Notes under the pieces: model-generated
Seen by the model: only the letters and a program-made list of their open reading frames with translations
The model's database searches: none
What the model was told of the DNA's origin: nothing
Shown here: one piece after another, positions 38,788 to 49,291 of the stretch
Layout of the letters: each line of letters begins with the position of its first letter
Position numbering within the stretch: the stretch's first letter is position 1
NCBI RefSeq assembly: GCF_964019715.1
Contig: NZ_OZ026463.1
Location: 806,001-870,000, forward strand
Direction: 5' to 3'
DNA length: 64,000 nt
Source: Spiroplasma endosymbiont of Lonchoptera lutea
GTDB taxonomy: Bacteria > Bacillota_I > Bacilli_A > Mycoplasmatales > Nriv7
Program-made: the position numbers and the translations under genes

Positions 38788-39870
38788 ATGAAATATATTA
38801 TTTCCCAAGCAGATTTAGCAGATTTAAAAGCAAAAGCACAAAGTTGACTAAGTGCTAATTGCCGTAATCCTTATTACTATAAAACTAAAAAACGCATTAC
38901 TGCATATTTAAATTTATGTACTTATTTTTATATTGAAGAAACTACTTTAACAAAACTTATTAAAAAATATTTTAAGAATGCAGCGAAAACCTTTTATCGT
39001 TGGGCACAAAAAATTATGACCGCTTATTATTCGGACAATTTAGATTTATTATTGTTTAAAACTACAAAACCACAAAATCTTAATTATCAATATAGTTTAA
39101 ATTCTCGTGAAAAAATATGCGATTTATATTTTGATTACAAAAATCTTCAAGCCGGTGGAATGTGGTCTTTATTTAATAATTTAAAAATCGGTTCTCACGA
39201 TATTAAAAATTCAAAAATTCCGAAAAATATCAAAACTTTTTACCGTTGAATTAAATCTGACCCTCGTTGAAAAGAATTAAAACAGCAAATCAAACAAACA
39301 AAACGCCATTTTAAGCGTTATGAAGTCTCCGAGATTGGTCTTTTACAAATGGATGCCAAAATTATTACCACATCAAATTTTCCGGTTGATAAAAAATATT
39401 ATATTTATGATTTCATTGACGAAATGACACGCATAGTATTTGGCTATGTTTATGATAGTTTAGGAACTAACAATGCCCTTAATGCCGCGCAAAGAGCAAT
39501 GAAAGATTTCGGCGAACTTGGCATAACAATCAAACGCCTTCGTACTGATAATGCACCAGAATTCACTACTACTAACTGAAGTAATAAAAAAGCATACAAA
39601 GTAAAAGAAAAGTCTTTTACAACCTTTCTTTCAAAAAATGGAATCATTCACGAGACGACACCAATCCGCTCTCCTCAGAGCAACGGAAAGATTGAACGAT
39701 TCCATCAACATTATACTAAATTATTTTATGCCAAGGGTAAAAAACTGAATCAAAATGAACTTCAACATTATTTAAATCAATATTATTACTTTTATAATTT
39801 TGAACGCCACCACTTATCTTTAAATTCTAAAACTCCTTTTCAAACATTACAAAAACTTTTAACAAAATAA
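38788..39870 (+). CDS. DDE transposase, unit 3
   Basis: The 360-aa product is identical to unit 2 and intact. Confidence 0.85.
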
Positions 39871-39996
39871 TTTTTATAAAGTATTTAACTTATTGTTTCA
39901 ATTATAAATTAAAGTGATGCTTTTAAAATACCTAATATATTTTTCATATTTATTTTTTCTATTTTTTATATAATTCTGTTTATTAACTTAATTAAA

Positions 39997-40020
39997 AATG
40001 GAAATAAATTAATTTCCATT
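39997..40020. terminator. Hairpin between transposase and cargo, unit 3
   Basis: A perfect 9-bp stem identical to unit 2. The surrounding 39871-40173 has no gene. Confidence 0.6.
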
Positions 40021-40173
40021 CATTTTACTAAATTTTAAAAGGTTTATTTTTAGTATCTAGAATTGCTGTATCTTCTGTTATAGAATTACTTTTACATTAC
40101 TAGGATAATTTTTATAGATATATAGCTCTTATCTTAAAATATATACTTATTTTATCTTATTTTCTAAAATATT

Positions 40174-41427
40174 CTAAGACAAAATAAAATCAGCAACACA
40201 ACTAATTATACCAAGAGCAGAACCTTTAGCCATACCTGTAAGTAATCCGGTAATAAAAGCTTTTCCGGATTTATTAATAATAATTTTTAAAGGAGAATCA
40301 CTATTTTCTTTTATTTTCTTTCAAGCATCACCAGGAGCATTTGAAAGTGTATTTTTTTTAAATGAATCAAAAATATTATCTAAACATGTTTTTGGTTTCT
40401 CTAATTTATCTAATCTTGATTTTATATCATCTATTTCTGATTTAAGATTGATTATTTCATTATTTTGATTTATATTGATTAAATCTTGAATATAGTCATG
40501 TCTTATCTGTAATAGTCATAATTTAAATTCATTTTTAAATTTTTCTTCTTCACTAATCAAAATATTTTGATTATAATTTTTATCTTCTCTTTTTAATTTT
40601 AAAGTTTTTTCTTCGCTATTAGCTCAAATATCAAATTGTTTTGCTTTTTCAACTGTTAACGAAAATAAAGGATTTATATCAATATCGCCTACAAGACGAA
40701 TTGAATCATATTTAAGTTTTACTCAAGGACTTTTAAATGAATCTGAACCTACATAATAACAATTTTGAATCATTATTTTATTATTTTCACGGTATATTCT
40801 GATTGCAAGTTCTACACCACCCCCAGAACCAAATAAACCACCACCGGTATTATAATATTCATTAAATATATGTTTAACAGCTTTATATTGATCACTAAAA
40901 CTATAACCACCAATATTTGTATTTGCTGAACTAATTCAAAAAAGAGGGTGATTATGTTTGTTATCAAAAATATTTTCTTTTCTAAATTCTTTTATTAGAT
41001 TTGTTGATATTTTTAAATTTCGTTCAATTAAATTTTTTCCATTCAGTAACATTTCTGCCCTAAAATTAATGAATTCTAATTCCTGAAATTTTTGTTGAAA
41101 TTCTTCTCAATTTTTTGCATACTTAGTTCAATCATCTATTAAAACTTTAATATCAGCACCTTCATTATGTTGAAAGCCACCACCACTACTATGTCTTTTT
41201 TCTCCGCTGTCATAGTTAATATTAAATTTATAAAAAAAGTTATTATTAAAAAATTCAATTTGCTCTTTTGCATAGAAATCTCTTTTATTTCTTTTTAAAT
41301 TTTCTAAATTATTTATTTGTGTATAATTAATTTCATTTTTTATCGGAGTTGGAGCATTGCCAACAAGTCCTGCGGTTCCGCTTCCTGCTATTGTTATTGT
41401 TCCTAAGATTGATAGTAATTTTTTCAT
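40174..41427 (-). CDS. Inverted cargo 2 copy: 417-aa secreted protein
   Basis: Identical to the cargo protein of unit 2, so this genome carries two copies. Confidence 0.78.
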
Positions 41428-41630
41428 ATTAATTAATTTCCTTATTCGTAAATTTTTAGTAATTAATAATAAAATTTATTCAATAAGCAACAACCTCTCT
41501 ACCAAGAAAAAATTTACAATCTTTTTACCTTGAAATTTAATTATAAACTGTTTTTAAAAATTTTCTTATAATTTATCGTTATTTATAAAAATTTTAAATA
41601 AAAAATAAATCCACCCCTTTTAAAAACTTC

Positions 41631-41659
41631 TTGTACTTGTCATAAGTATGTGGTATATT
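41631..41659 (+). promoter_or_regulatory. Junction promoter feeding unit 4
   Basis: TTGTAC, 17 bp and TATATT end at the unit boundary. Confidence 0.7.
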
Positions 41660-41676
41660 ACATACTTTTGATAAGG

Positions 41677-41717
41677 TTGTAGAAACCACAGATGTTTTGC
41701 ACATTTGGTTTTTATAA
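41677..41717 (+). other. Leader hairpin, unit 4 (sequence-diverged)
   Basis: TTGTAGAAACCA pairs with TGGTTTTTATAA over 12 positions, two of them G-T wobbles, around a quite different loop. The structure survives although the right arm and loop have changed. Confidence 0.55.
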
Positions 41718-41738
41718 ATTATTTGGGGGTATATTCTT

Positions 41739-41840
41739 TTGGCAGTAATATTTTGTATTGAATGCGACAACGAAAGCTATGTCATTGGTAATAAAAATGC
41801 AGTTGGAATCTGTAATTCTTGTGATGAAAAGGGTTTTTAA
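41739..41840 (+). CDS. 33-aa zinc-ribbon-like protein, unit 4
   Basis: All four Cys are kept. Three residues differ from unit 1 (VI for IV, A for T). Confidence 0.6.
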   Translation: MAVIFCIECDNESYVIGNKNAVGICNSCDEKGF

Positions 41841-41844
41841 ATTT

Positions 41845-41908
41845 TGTGGAAAACTATTAAAAGTTCAATATTTATAAATGAAATAAATGTGGAAAACAAT
41901 GTGGATAA
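41845..41908 (-). promoter_or_regulatory. Cluster of three DnaA-box-like sites
   Basis: On the minus strand TTATCCACA (41900-41908) is a perfect DnaA-box consensus, and TTTTCCACA occurs twice (41888-41896, 41845-41853). They replace the second small Cys gene of other units and occur in none of them. Confidence 0.6.
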
Positions 41909-41965
41909 CTAAAAGTTTGTTAATTGTATTAAAAATATTTTAAATTTGGAAGGAAAAAATAAATA

Positions 41966-42265
41966 ATGTTTAAAATTAAATTAGTTAGTATAAAAAGAAA
42001 AATATTTAAAAATAAAGATGGTTCTACGATGTCAGGATATTCTGCCGAATTTTTGCGTTATGAAAATGACTTATTTGAGCCTACCGGCGAACAAAAAGCC
42101 TTATGAATTGATGATAATAATCTAGAACAACAAGAAATTTATAAACTGTTAAAGGAAAATGTTAAATCATTTTTTAGTTGCGAATTAACTTTTGAAAAAA
42201 ACCCCAAAATCGTTAACTTGCAAAAAATTGAATTATCAAAAAATCAAAAAAACTTGTCTAGTTAA
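41966..42265 (+). CDS. 99-aa basic protein, unit 4
   Basis: It is nearly identical to the other copies (FKIKLV start, LSKNQ near the end), and ATG follows GGAAGG. Confidence 0.7.
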
Positions 42266-42275
42266 TTGATAATCA

Positions 42276-42347
42276 CTTCGGTCTGCGAAGCGGTGCGGAA
42301 GGCGTATGCCCCGCCCGCTAGCGGGTTAGTCGGCGAAGCCGACTATT
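42276..42347 (+). other. Four-hairpin origin-like island, unit 4 variant
   Basis: The second stem carries a paired A-T to G-C exchange relative to units 1-3, and the third keeps its CCCGC/GCGGG stem with a different loop. The other stems are unchanged. Confidence 0.7.
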
Positions 42348-42398
42348 ACTTGATTAAATAACACAACTGAACGAAAACCTAAAATAGGAGCAAAAAAT

Positions 42399-42785
42399 AT
42401 GAATTTACAAGCTCAAAATCCGACTGATTTTTATATGAAAACCATTTATTACGGTCAATATATTCGTAATGTTGTTATGCCCTTAGAACGCATTAAAGCA
42501 AATACTCGTAATGTTAGTGGTTTAAAGAATAAAGGAGAACGAGAAACCAAAATGTTAAATAGTAATGTGCGTGCTAAATGTAGTGCTGTCAGAAAGGCAT
42601 ATCATAATTTTTCAGTTAAAGAACTTACATTTTTAACTTTAACTTATAAGTTAAAGGAAACAGATGTTAAAAAATGTAAAAAAGAATTAAAAAAATTTTT
42701 TAGAAATATAAAATATTATTTTAAAAAAAAGATTAGTATTTTTTACGATTTTAACATTATTACTAGCATACTATATTGCGGTTAA
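42399..42785 (+). pseudogene. Rep truncated by internal deletion, unit 4
   Basis: The first ~105 residues are Rep (motif 1 LTFLTLTY present). The frame then enters out-of-frame 70-aa-gene DNA at about 42740 and stops. Motifs 2 and 3 (HFH and the catalytic Tyr) are gone. The region before the deletion is also diverged from other Reps (NFSVKELTF). Confidence 0.85.
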
Positions 42786-42930
42786 TATTTATCGGTTTTT
42801 TAAAGATAAAAAGAAATATGGTAGCGAAGCAAAGCAGTTGCCAAAAGATTTTACTTATGCACAACGAATATTTATTGCAAAGTTTAAGCGAAATTTATTA
42901 GAACAAGATGAAAAAGAAATTAAAAAGTAG
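42742..42930 (+). pseudogene. 70-aa membrane gene lacking its start, unit 4
   Basis: From FTILTLLLAYYIAV onward the sequence matches units 2 and 5 to the stop, but the ATG and first residues were removed by the deletion that cut rep. Confidence 0.75.
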
Positions 42931-42939
42931 GTTTAGAAA

Positions 42940-43089
42940 ATGTTTAAAAAAATAATTATTGAGTTAATTGAACTAATTTATCCAACTGCCGATTTACCAC
43001 CCCAAGTTGTATTTTTGTTTTCAATTTTAATAATTGTAATGCTCTTCTCGGCAATTATTTTTCTACTCTTTTGACCTTTTAAGCGGTAA
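42940..43089 (+). CDS. 49-aa membrane protein, unit 4
   Basis: It matches the unit 2 protein with synonymous changes. Confidence 0.65.
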
Positions 43090-43094
43090 TTATT

Positions 43095-43325
43095 ATGTTT
43101 TTAGTTGCTTGAAAAGATTTAGATTGAGAAATGATAAAATCATATTTTTGAGATTTATTTATTCAAATTAAAGTTATTCCGGCGTGAGTTTCTGGTAAAG
43201 AAATTGATTTAACCAAAGAACTACTTTGACTTTTAATAGCCAATATTGCCTTTTGAATGGTATTAGTATTCATTATCTTATTTATGGTTATTTTATTTTA
43301 TAAGGTTAAATCATATTTTTTTTAG
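43095..43325 (+). CDS. 76-aa Trp-rich membrane protein, unit 4
   Basis: It matches unit 2 with a few substitutions (EMIKSYFW, TKELLW) and ends KSYFF. Confidence 0.65.
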
Positions 43326-43340
43326 AAAGGGGGTGATTAT

Positions 43341-43577
43341 ATGATTGGAACTTTCTTGGCCGATGTACCAGCAAAAATTACTGGTGAACAAGCGGTTACT
43401 AACTTATGAAAAGCATTAATTACAGCGTTCGGTAATATTTGAACTGATATTATTGGTGGCAATATGCCAAATGTCGTTAATTTTTTTGCTACATATTGAG
43501 TTTTCTTGCTTGGCGTGATTATTGGTTTATTTTTAATCGCTTTCAAAATGTTTGAAAAATTAATGCCCGGCAGATAG
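43341..43577 (+). CDS. Major coat protein, unit 4
   Basis: This 78-aa protein has a third N-terminal variant, MIGTFLADVPAKI. From TGEQAV on it matches units 2 and 5 almost completely. Confidence 0.72.
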
Positions 43578-43608
43578 TAATAAAAATAAAGAAAGTGTGA
43601 TTTAAGTG

Positions 43609-44598
43609 ATGCTATTGTTTAAAAAAATAAATTTAAGACTATATGATTTTGTGGCTTTAAATCGCACTTTATTTATTATTGCGTGATTCTATGGTGCGAT
43701 TTTGCATTATTATAATCCCCAAAGTTGACGAATGTTATTTGATATTATTTATTTATTAATTGCTTTGTATATTTTATATACTAAAATTTCTCATTTCTTT
43801 GCTCGTCGAAGTTTTATTAATTTCTTATTAAATTCACCTTTAAATTTAGTAATTGGTGCTTTAGGAACTGGAAAAACCGCTTTAATGGTTTTAGCTTCTT
43901 ACTTATTAAGTGGTTGAAAAACGATTTCTACTTTTCCGATTACAGATAAACAAATGCTTTCATTAGGGCATATGTCACTTTTAGATTATAATTATCCAAT
44001 TTTAGATGAAAAACATTTACTGTTATGAGATGAAACTAACTTATTTTTAGAAGGAACTGATTATAAAGAAAATGATAGAGTAACCCAAGGTTTACAAGAA
44101 TATTTTGCTTCGGCTCGACAATTTACCCATATCGTATTAGCAAGCGGACAACGAGCTGAACATATATGAGTTAAAGTTCGCGATATTGCGAATTCAATAA
44201 TTGTTGGTATTAGAAAAAAACCAGTTAGTATTTTCCGACCCTATTTACAAGTTATTTACGGCACTTTTAAATCGGTAAGCGAATACGAACAATGACGATT
44301 AACTCTGATTAATGCTAAAAATGATAAAAAAGGTCGCAAAATTAAGTATCGCAGCATTCCGGAATTAGACATTTATTTCTTTAAATTGAAAATTCCGATG
44401 TCAATTTTAAACCTTTATGATAATAAATATTTATCATTCTTGCGTGAATTAAGTAATCGGGCTTTGAATGATAATTATCAGCATAAATTTTGAAATGATA
44501 ATGTGATGGATATTGAAGCATTAGAATATTTAAAAATGGAAAAATTTAGCAAGATACTTACTAAGTTAAAAAATAATTTGAATAAAAAAAATAAGTAA
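43609..44598 (+). CDS. Zot-like assembly ATPase, unit 4
   Basis: This 329-aa protein keeps Walker A and B and differs from unit 2 at a few residues (DEKHLLLWDE, ITDKQ). Confidence 0.88.
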
Positions 44599-44611
44599 AG
44601 GAGTTTAAAAA

Positions 44612-44938
44612 ATGGAAAACTTAGAAAAAATGGCTAGTTTGATTGGCGATATGTTTTATAAAGTTTTTGATTTAATTTGAACTTTAACCATTCCTGGAAC
44701 AGATATTCGCATTATTATTTTTCCGCTAATTATGCTTGTGATAAATCTTGTAATTGGTGGTATTTTAGGTATTCATATTGAACGACCAAAAGTTGGTTTT
44801 CGTAAAAAATATCGAAAATCAGTTGCTAATTGGGGAGTTAAGAAAAAATCATCTAGTGGTCCAATTAAGAAATTTAGTGGTAATAGTCCTAAAAACAGAC
44901 CGTGAGTTAACCAACACGGACGGCGAATAAAAAGGTAG
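44612..44938 (+). CDS. 108-aa membrane protein with basic tail, unit 4
   Basis: It matches unit 2, with the Lys/Arg-rich tail kept. Confidence 0.68.
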
Positions 44939-44947
44939 GTTTAGAAA

Positions 44948-45193
44948 ATGTTTAAATTAATAATATTATTTATTCTTGTTGCTGTTTTTTCTATTTTTGC
45001 TTTAAATGACTTTTTAGGTTTATGAGCCTATGTGCGTGAGGGTTTAGAATATTTTAATAAAGTTTTATCGAAAAATATTAAAATTTTAGATTTGTTTAAA
45101 CCAATGATAAGGTTGTTTTCCCAACATCCGATTTTCCAAATTTTAGGAACGATTTGTATTTTATCAACAATATACTTTATTTTAAGAAGTTAA
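44948..45193 (+). CDS. 81-aa two-helix membrane protein, unit 4
   Basis: It matches unit 2 apart from KNIKILDLF. Confidence 0.7.
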
Positions 45194-45217
45194 ACACAAA
45201 AGAAAGGATAAATAGAT

Positions 45218-47113
45218 ATGTATAAATTTATGTCATGATTAGTTATCGCTTTTATTGGTTTAGTCCCTCTGGGTGCTTTCTTTGATACAAAACAATCACC
45301 AAAACCTAATATGGAACAATCTTTTATAAAACGACAAAAACGAGCCACAAACCCTAGTCAATGTAAAGATAGTTGTAGTTTCGAATTTAGTGTTCTTAAA
45401 AATACATTTTTTAATGTTGAGAGTTTTCCTGTTCCTTCGGCAGGTAGAATTACTTTTTTTGATGATAATGTTTCTTTTTCGTCTGATATAGTTAAAACTA
45501 GTTTTCTTCTTGAGAATCGTCAATCTGGTAATTCGATAGAGCGTTTTTTTGAAAAAAATGGTTTTCGAACTCGTAAAGTTGTTGGTAATTTTTCTAATAC
45601 TCAGAATTTTTCTGTTGAAGGTTGGCAAATTTCTGAACTTGTTAATGTTAAAATAATTTTTGCTTTTAAGAGTTGGAAAAAGATTAGTGATTCTCAATAT
45701 TATATTCGAGAGTTTACTGCTGATTTACCTTCTTTACCCGAAAAAGATAATGAACAATCATTACCAACTGTAATAACTAAAAATGATGGTGAATATCAAT
45801 ATAATCAGTTTCAAGATAAACTTGATTATTTGATGGTACAACGGCGAGATTTTGATAAATTTAATTATAGTTATTTATATTGAGTCCCAATTTTTAATTT
45901 CTTTGACAATAATTTTAAATATATGAGTGAAATTTCAATTAAATTAAATGGTTTTAAACAAAATAGTAAATTTAGTTTAAGTCGCAAAAATTCATATCCA
46001 CCAGGTTTCATTGAAGAAGTTATTTTTAGAGAACTTTCCTTTTCTAGTTTTGGTGATGTTATCACTATAAAAACTGAGCACGGTAGTATTGTGGGTAATA
46101 ATGAGTTTTTAGAAAATGGTAAATCGCTCTGAAAATCTGGCTCACAAACAAGTTTTGGAGGAGATTTTATTAATACCTTTTTTGGACAAGTTAATTATTA
46201 TGGTAATACCTTCCATTTTTTACGCTATGATGATAAATTAAAAGTTGATTTTAAAGATTTTATGCTTTATTATCGAAAAGATTTAACTATTAGTTTTATT
46301 AATGAATTATTTAACAAAATTTATAAAGTTTTAGGTGAGTTTTTTGTACAATTCTTTTATGCGAGTTTTGATATGGATGTTTCTACTTATGTAGAATTAG
46401 ATTACAAGGGTATGCAACAAATTCCTAAAAATGTTTTACAAATGGGTTTTTTCTACCGTTCCTTAATTACTTTTTATCCCAAGCAGTATTTAATCAACTT
46501 TGGTTCCACAGTAGAAAATAGTAAGAATATGATTTTTCGTTCTTATTTCTTTGTTAAAGATAAACAAGTTGTCAATGATTTTAATGCTGGTAAAAGTTTT
46601 TATCAAATAGATTTTAATATTTTAAAAGCGTATGATAACCAATTATGAAACACCACTAGTAATAAACTGCATTTTTATAACGCTAAAGTCGATGTGATGT
46701 ATGGGATTAATATTTTTACACTAACTTTCCCGCTATATAAAAAGCAAAATGAAAGCACTGAATATCATTATTCTTTATACGATTTTAACATTTTGAATTC
46801 AACGGCTTTTATTGGCGGTAGTATAAGTGGTAATATTAATGATTCAATTCCAACGCCAAATTGTTCTTATGCGGGTTTATTTAGTGCGATATCTTGTGGT
46901 ATTCAACATGCTTCTGTTAGCACATTAAATTGATTGCTTCGTCTTTCGGGGATTAATCTTTTAATTCGCCCTATTGCTGATATTGCTAAAACAACAATTA
47001 ATTTTACCAAAACCGTTTTTCCGGTATTTGAAGTTATTCCAGCATTTCAGATGCTATTTGAATTTGTAGTGCCTTTAGCAATCTTATTAATGATATTAAA
47101 AAAGTTCTCTTAA
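45218..47113 (+). CDS. ORF1 adsorption-type protein, domain type C
   Basis: This 631-aa protein has the common signal peptide, EQSFIKRQKRAT, Cys pair, body and C-anchor. The variable domain (SVLKNTFFNVESFPVPSAGR..., ELVNVKIIF, REFTADLP) is a third type. It is about 15 residues longer than type B, mostly within the domain. The matching domain lies inverted 1.6 kb downstream. Confidence 0.82.
45344..45757. repeat. 414-bp inverted repeat, arm within ORF1
   Basis: The DNA from ATNPSQC to EKDNEQ of ORF1 is repeated, almost base for base, in reverse at 47317-47730. Differences are limited to a few bases, for example GTT/GCT at the Val/Ala site. Confidence 0.85.
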
Positions 47114-47166
47114 ATATTGCCAATATTTTTATATAAAATATATTTCCTTTGAAGGTAGGACTTTTT

Positions 47167-47315
47167 ATGCGAAAATTTTTATCAGCTTTAAATTTAATAT
47201 GTATAATTTTTACTTTTGGTTATAGTGAAAAATAGTAATGTTTTAAAGTAAATATGATTTAAAGTTACTAGTATTCAAAATAGTTATATTTTAAAATGGT
47301 TTGCTCTTGGATTTG
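47167..47315 (+). pseudogene. Dead forward lipoprotein, unit 4
   Basis: The leader MRKFLSALNLICIIFTFG is present, but the lipobox Cys is Tyr and a frameshift brings a stop at once. Later codons still resemble the type A lipoprotein of unit 1 (IQNSY, KWFALGFG) and not this unit's type C ORF1. Confidence 0.8.
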
Positions 47316-47832
47316 GTTGCTCGTTATCTTTTTCGGGTAAAGAAGGTAAATCAGCAGTAAACTCTCGAATATAATATTGAGAATCACTAATCTTTTTCCA
47401 ACTCTTAAAAGCAAAAATTATTTTAACATTAACAAGTTCAGAAATTTGCCAACCTTCAACAGAAAAATTCTGAGTATTAGAAAAATTACCAACAACTTTA
47501 CGAGTTCGAAAACCATTTTTTTCAAAAAAACGCTCTATCGAATTACCAGATTGACGATTCTCAAGAAGAAAACTAGTTTTAACTATATCAGACGAAAAAG
47601 AAACATTATCATCAAAAAAAGTAATTCTACCCGCCGAAGGAACAGGAAAACTCTCAACATTAAAAAATGTATTTTTAAGAGCACTAAATTCGAAACTACA
47701 ACTATCTTTACATTGACTAGGGTTTGTGGCCCATTCTACTGGTTTTGTTAATTTATTACTACAAGAAATAATTAAACTTGTTTCTATTGCTATAAAATTA
47801 GTTATTCCTAAGATTAATAATAATTTTTTCAT
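47284..47832 (-). CDS. Inverted lipoprotein carrying ORF1 domain type C
   Basis: This 182-aa minus-strand protein has a different leader (MKKLLLILGITNF...LIISC, lipobox Cys ~24) from the other lipoproteins. From ATNPSQCKDSC through DLPSLPEKDNEQ it is almost identical to ORF1 of the same unit. The final residues (NPRANHF) read through the dead forward lipoprotein on the other strand. It was evidently assembled by copying the ORF1 domain segment in reverse behind a new lipoprotein leader. Confidence 0.82.
   Translation of the reverse strand: MKKLLLILGITNFIAIETSLIISCSNKLTKPVEWATNPSQCKDSCSFEFSALKNTFFNVESFPVPSAGRITFFDDNVSFSSDIVKTSFLLENRQSGNSIERFFEKNGFRTRKVVGNFSNTQNFSVEGWQISELVNVKIIFAFKSWKKISDSQYYIREFTADLPSLPEKDNEQPNPRANHFKI
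47317..47730. repeat. 414-bp inverted repeat, arm within lipoprotein
   Basis: Partner arm of 45344-45757, separated by about 1.56 kb. Confidence 0.85.
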
Positions 47833-47945
47833 TTTAACATTCTTTTCTTTACCAATTAATTTATTCTCTTTTTTAGAGAAAAATTTATTTTAATGTATTT
47901 TAAAGTGAAAAATTTTTCTTTTTTCTTACCATTTTTACAAAATAA

Positions 47946-48092
47946 AGTTTAATTATTTATTGTAGTAACGGTCTGGATTTAGGTAATGCTTATGCTATTG
48001 ATAGTTTAGTTAAATTTGAAATTTCATTTTATGAACCATACGGTGTGTTTTATTTAAATTCATTTTTTGCCGAAATGTCCAATAAAAATTAG
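47946..48092 (+). pseudogene. 3' relic of a lipoprotein with a fifth domain type
   Basis: An open tail encodes DSLVKFEISFYEPYGVFYLN followed by SFFAEMSNKN and TAG. The ending matches the unit 5 lipoprotein end, but the preceding residues match none of types A-D. It lacks a start and was cut off by insertion of the inverted gene. Confidence 0.65.
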
Positions 48093-48111
48093 TAATTTAA
48101 TAAATATTATT

Positions 48112-48139
48112 GAAAATCATATTAAAAAATACGATTTTC
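48112..48139 (+). terminator. Internal terminator before transposase, unit 4
   Basis: GAAAATC pairs with GATTTTC, with a mismatch further in. Same place and role as in other units. Confidence 0.5.
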
Positions 48140-48159
48140 TTAATTTAAGGAGTTTAAAA

Positions 48160-49239
48160 ATGAAATATATTATTTCCCAAGATGATTTAGCAGATTTAAA
48201 AGCAAAAATCCAAAATTGATTAACAACAATTTATAGTAATAAACATTATGACAAAACTAAAAAACGAGTTACTAGTTATTTAAATTTATGTAATCAATTT
48301 TATTTAAAACCAATAACTTTAAATAAATTAGTAAAAAAGCATTTTCACGGTACACGAAATACATTTTATCAATGAGCTAATAAAATTCTTATTGCTTATC
48401 AAAATAATGATTTTAATAGTTTAATTTTTAAATATACAAAACCTAATAAAATTAGTTATCAATATGATTTAAATTCTCGTGAAAAAATATGCAATTTGTA
48501 TTTTGATTACAAAAATATTCAAGCCGGTGGAATGTGGTCTTTATTTAACAATTTAAAAATGGGTTTTCACGATATTGAAAATTCAAAAATTCCGAAAAAT
48601 ATTAAAACTTTTTATCGCTGAATTAAATCTGACTCTCGTTGAAAAGAATTAAAACAACAAATCAAACAAACAAAACGCCATTTTAAGCGTTATGAAGTTT
48701 CCGAGATTGGTCTTTTACAAATGGATGCCAAAATAATTACCACATCAAATTTTCCGGTTGATAAAAAGTATTATATTTATGATTTCATTGACGAAATGAC
48801 ACGGATAGTATTTGGTTATGTTTATGATAGTTTGGGAACTAATAACGCGATTAATGCTGTACAAAGAGCAATGAAAGATTTTAGTGAACTTGGCATAACC
48901 ATTAAACGCCTTCGCACTGATAATGCTCCAGAATTTACTACTACTAATTGAAGTAATAAAAAAGCATACAAAGTAAAAGAAAGACCTTTTACGGCCTTTC
49001 TTTCAAGGAATGGGGTTATCCATGAAACCACTCCAATTCGTTCGCCACAAAGTAACGGTAAAATTGAGCGGTTTCATCAACATTATACTAAATTATTTTA
49101 TGTTAAGGATAAAAAACTAAATCAAAACGAACTACAACATTTCTTAAATCAATATTATTACTATTACAACTTCCAACGCTGTCATTCAGCATTACAAAAT
49201 AAATCGCCATTTCAAAAATTACAAGAATTAATAAATTAA
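48160..49239 (+). CDS. DDE transposase, unit 4, chimeric N-terminus
   Basis: This 359-aa protein has a catalytic half matching the other units (QMDAK, RTDNAPEF, GKIERFH). Residues ~20-110 are strongly diverged (TTIYSNKHYDKTKKRVTSYL), and the C-terminal end differs too (NFQRCHSALQNKSPFQ). It looks like a recombinant with a related phage. Confidence 0.82.
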
Positions 49240-49262
49240 TTTCCCCCTTTTTAATGTTTTTC

Positions 49263-49291
49263 TTGATTGTACTAAACATCTGTGGTATATT
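49263..49291 (+). promoter_or_regulatory. Junction promoter feeding unit 5 (alternative -35)
   Basis: The upstream DNA differs from the other junctions, but TTGATT, 17 bp and TATATT are still present at the boundary. Confidence 0.6.

Larger units (their letters stand above)
31571..41660 (+). mobile_element. Phage unit 3, apparent exact copy of unit 2
   Basis: All genes recur at +10,090 bp with identical proteins, and no base difference was noticed. Either this is a very recent tandem duplication or double integration, or an assembly duplication. Confidence 0.88.

Noticed and set aside
45296-45697. Minus-strand open frame of 133 aa inside ORF1 of unit 4
   Set aside because: It is the shadow of the variable domain. 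Its twin at 47377-47751 is the shadow of the inverted lipoprotein.
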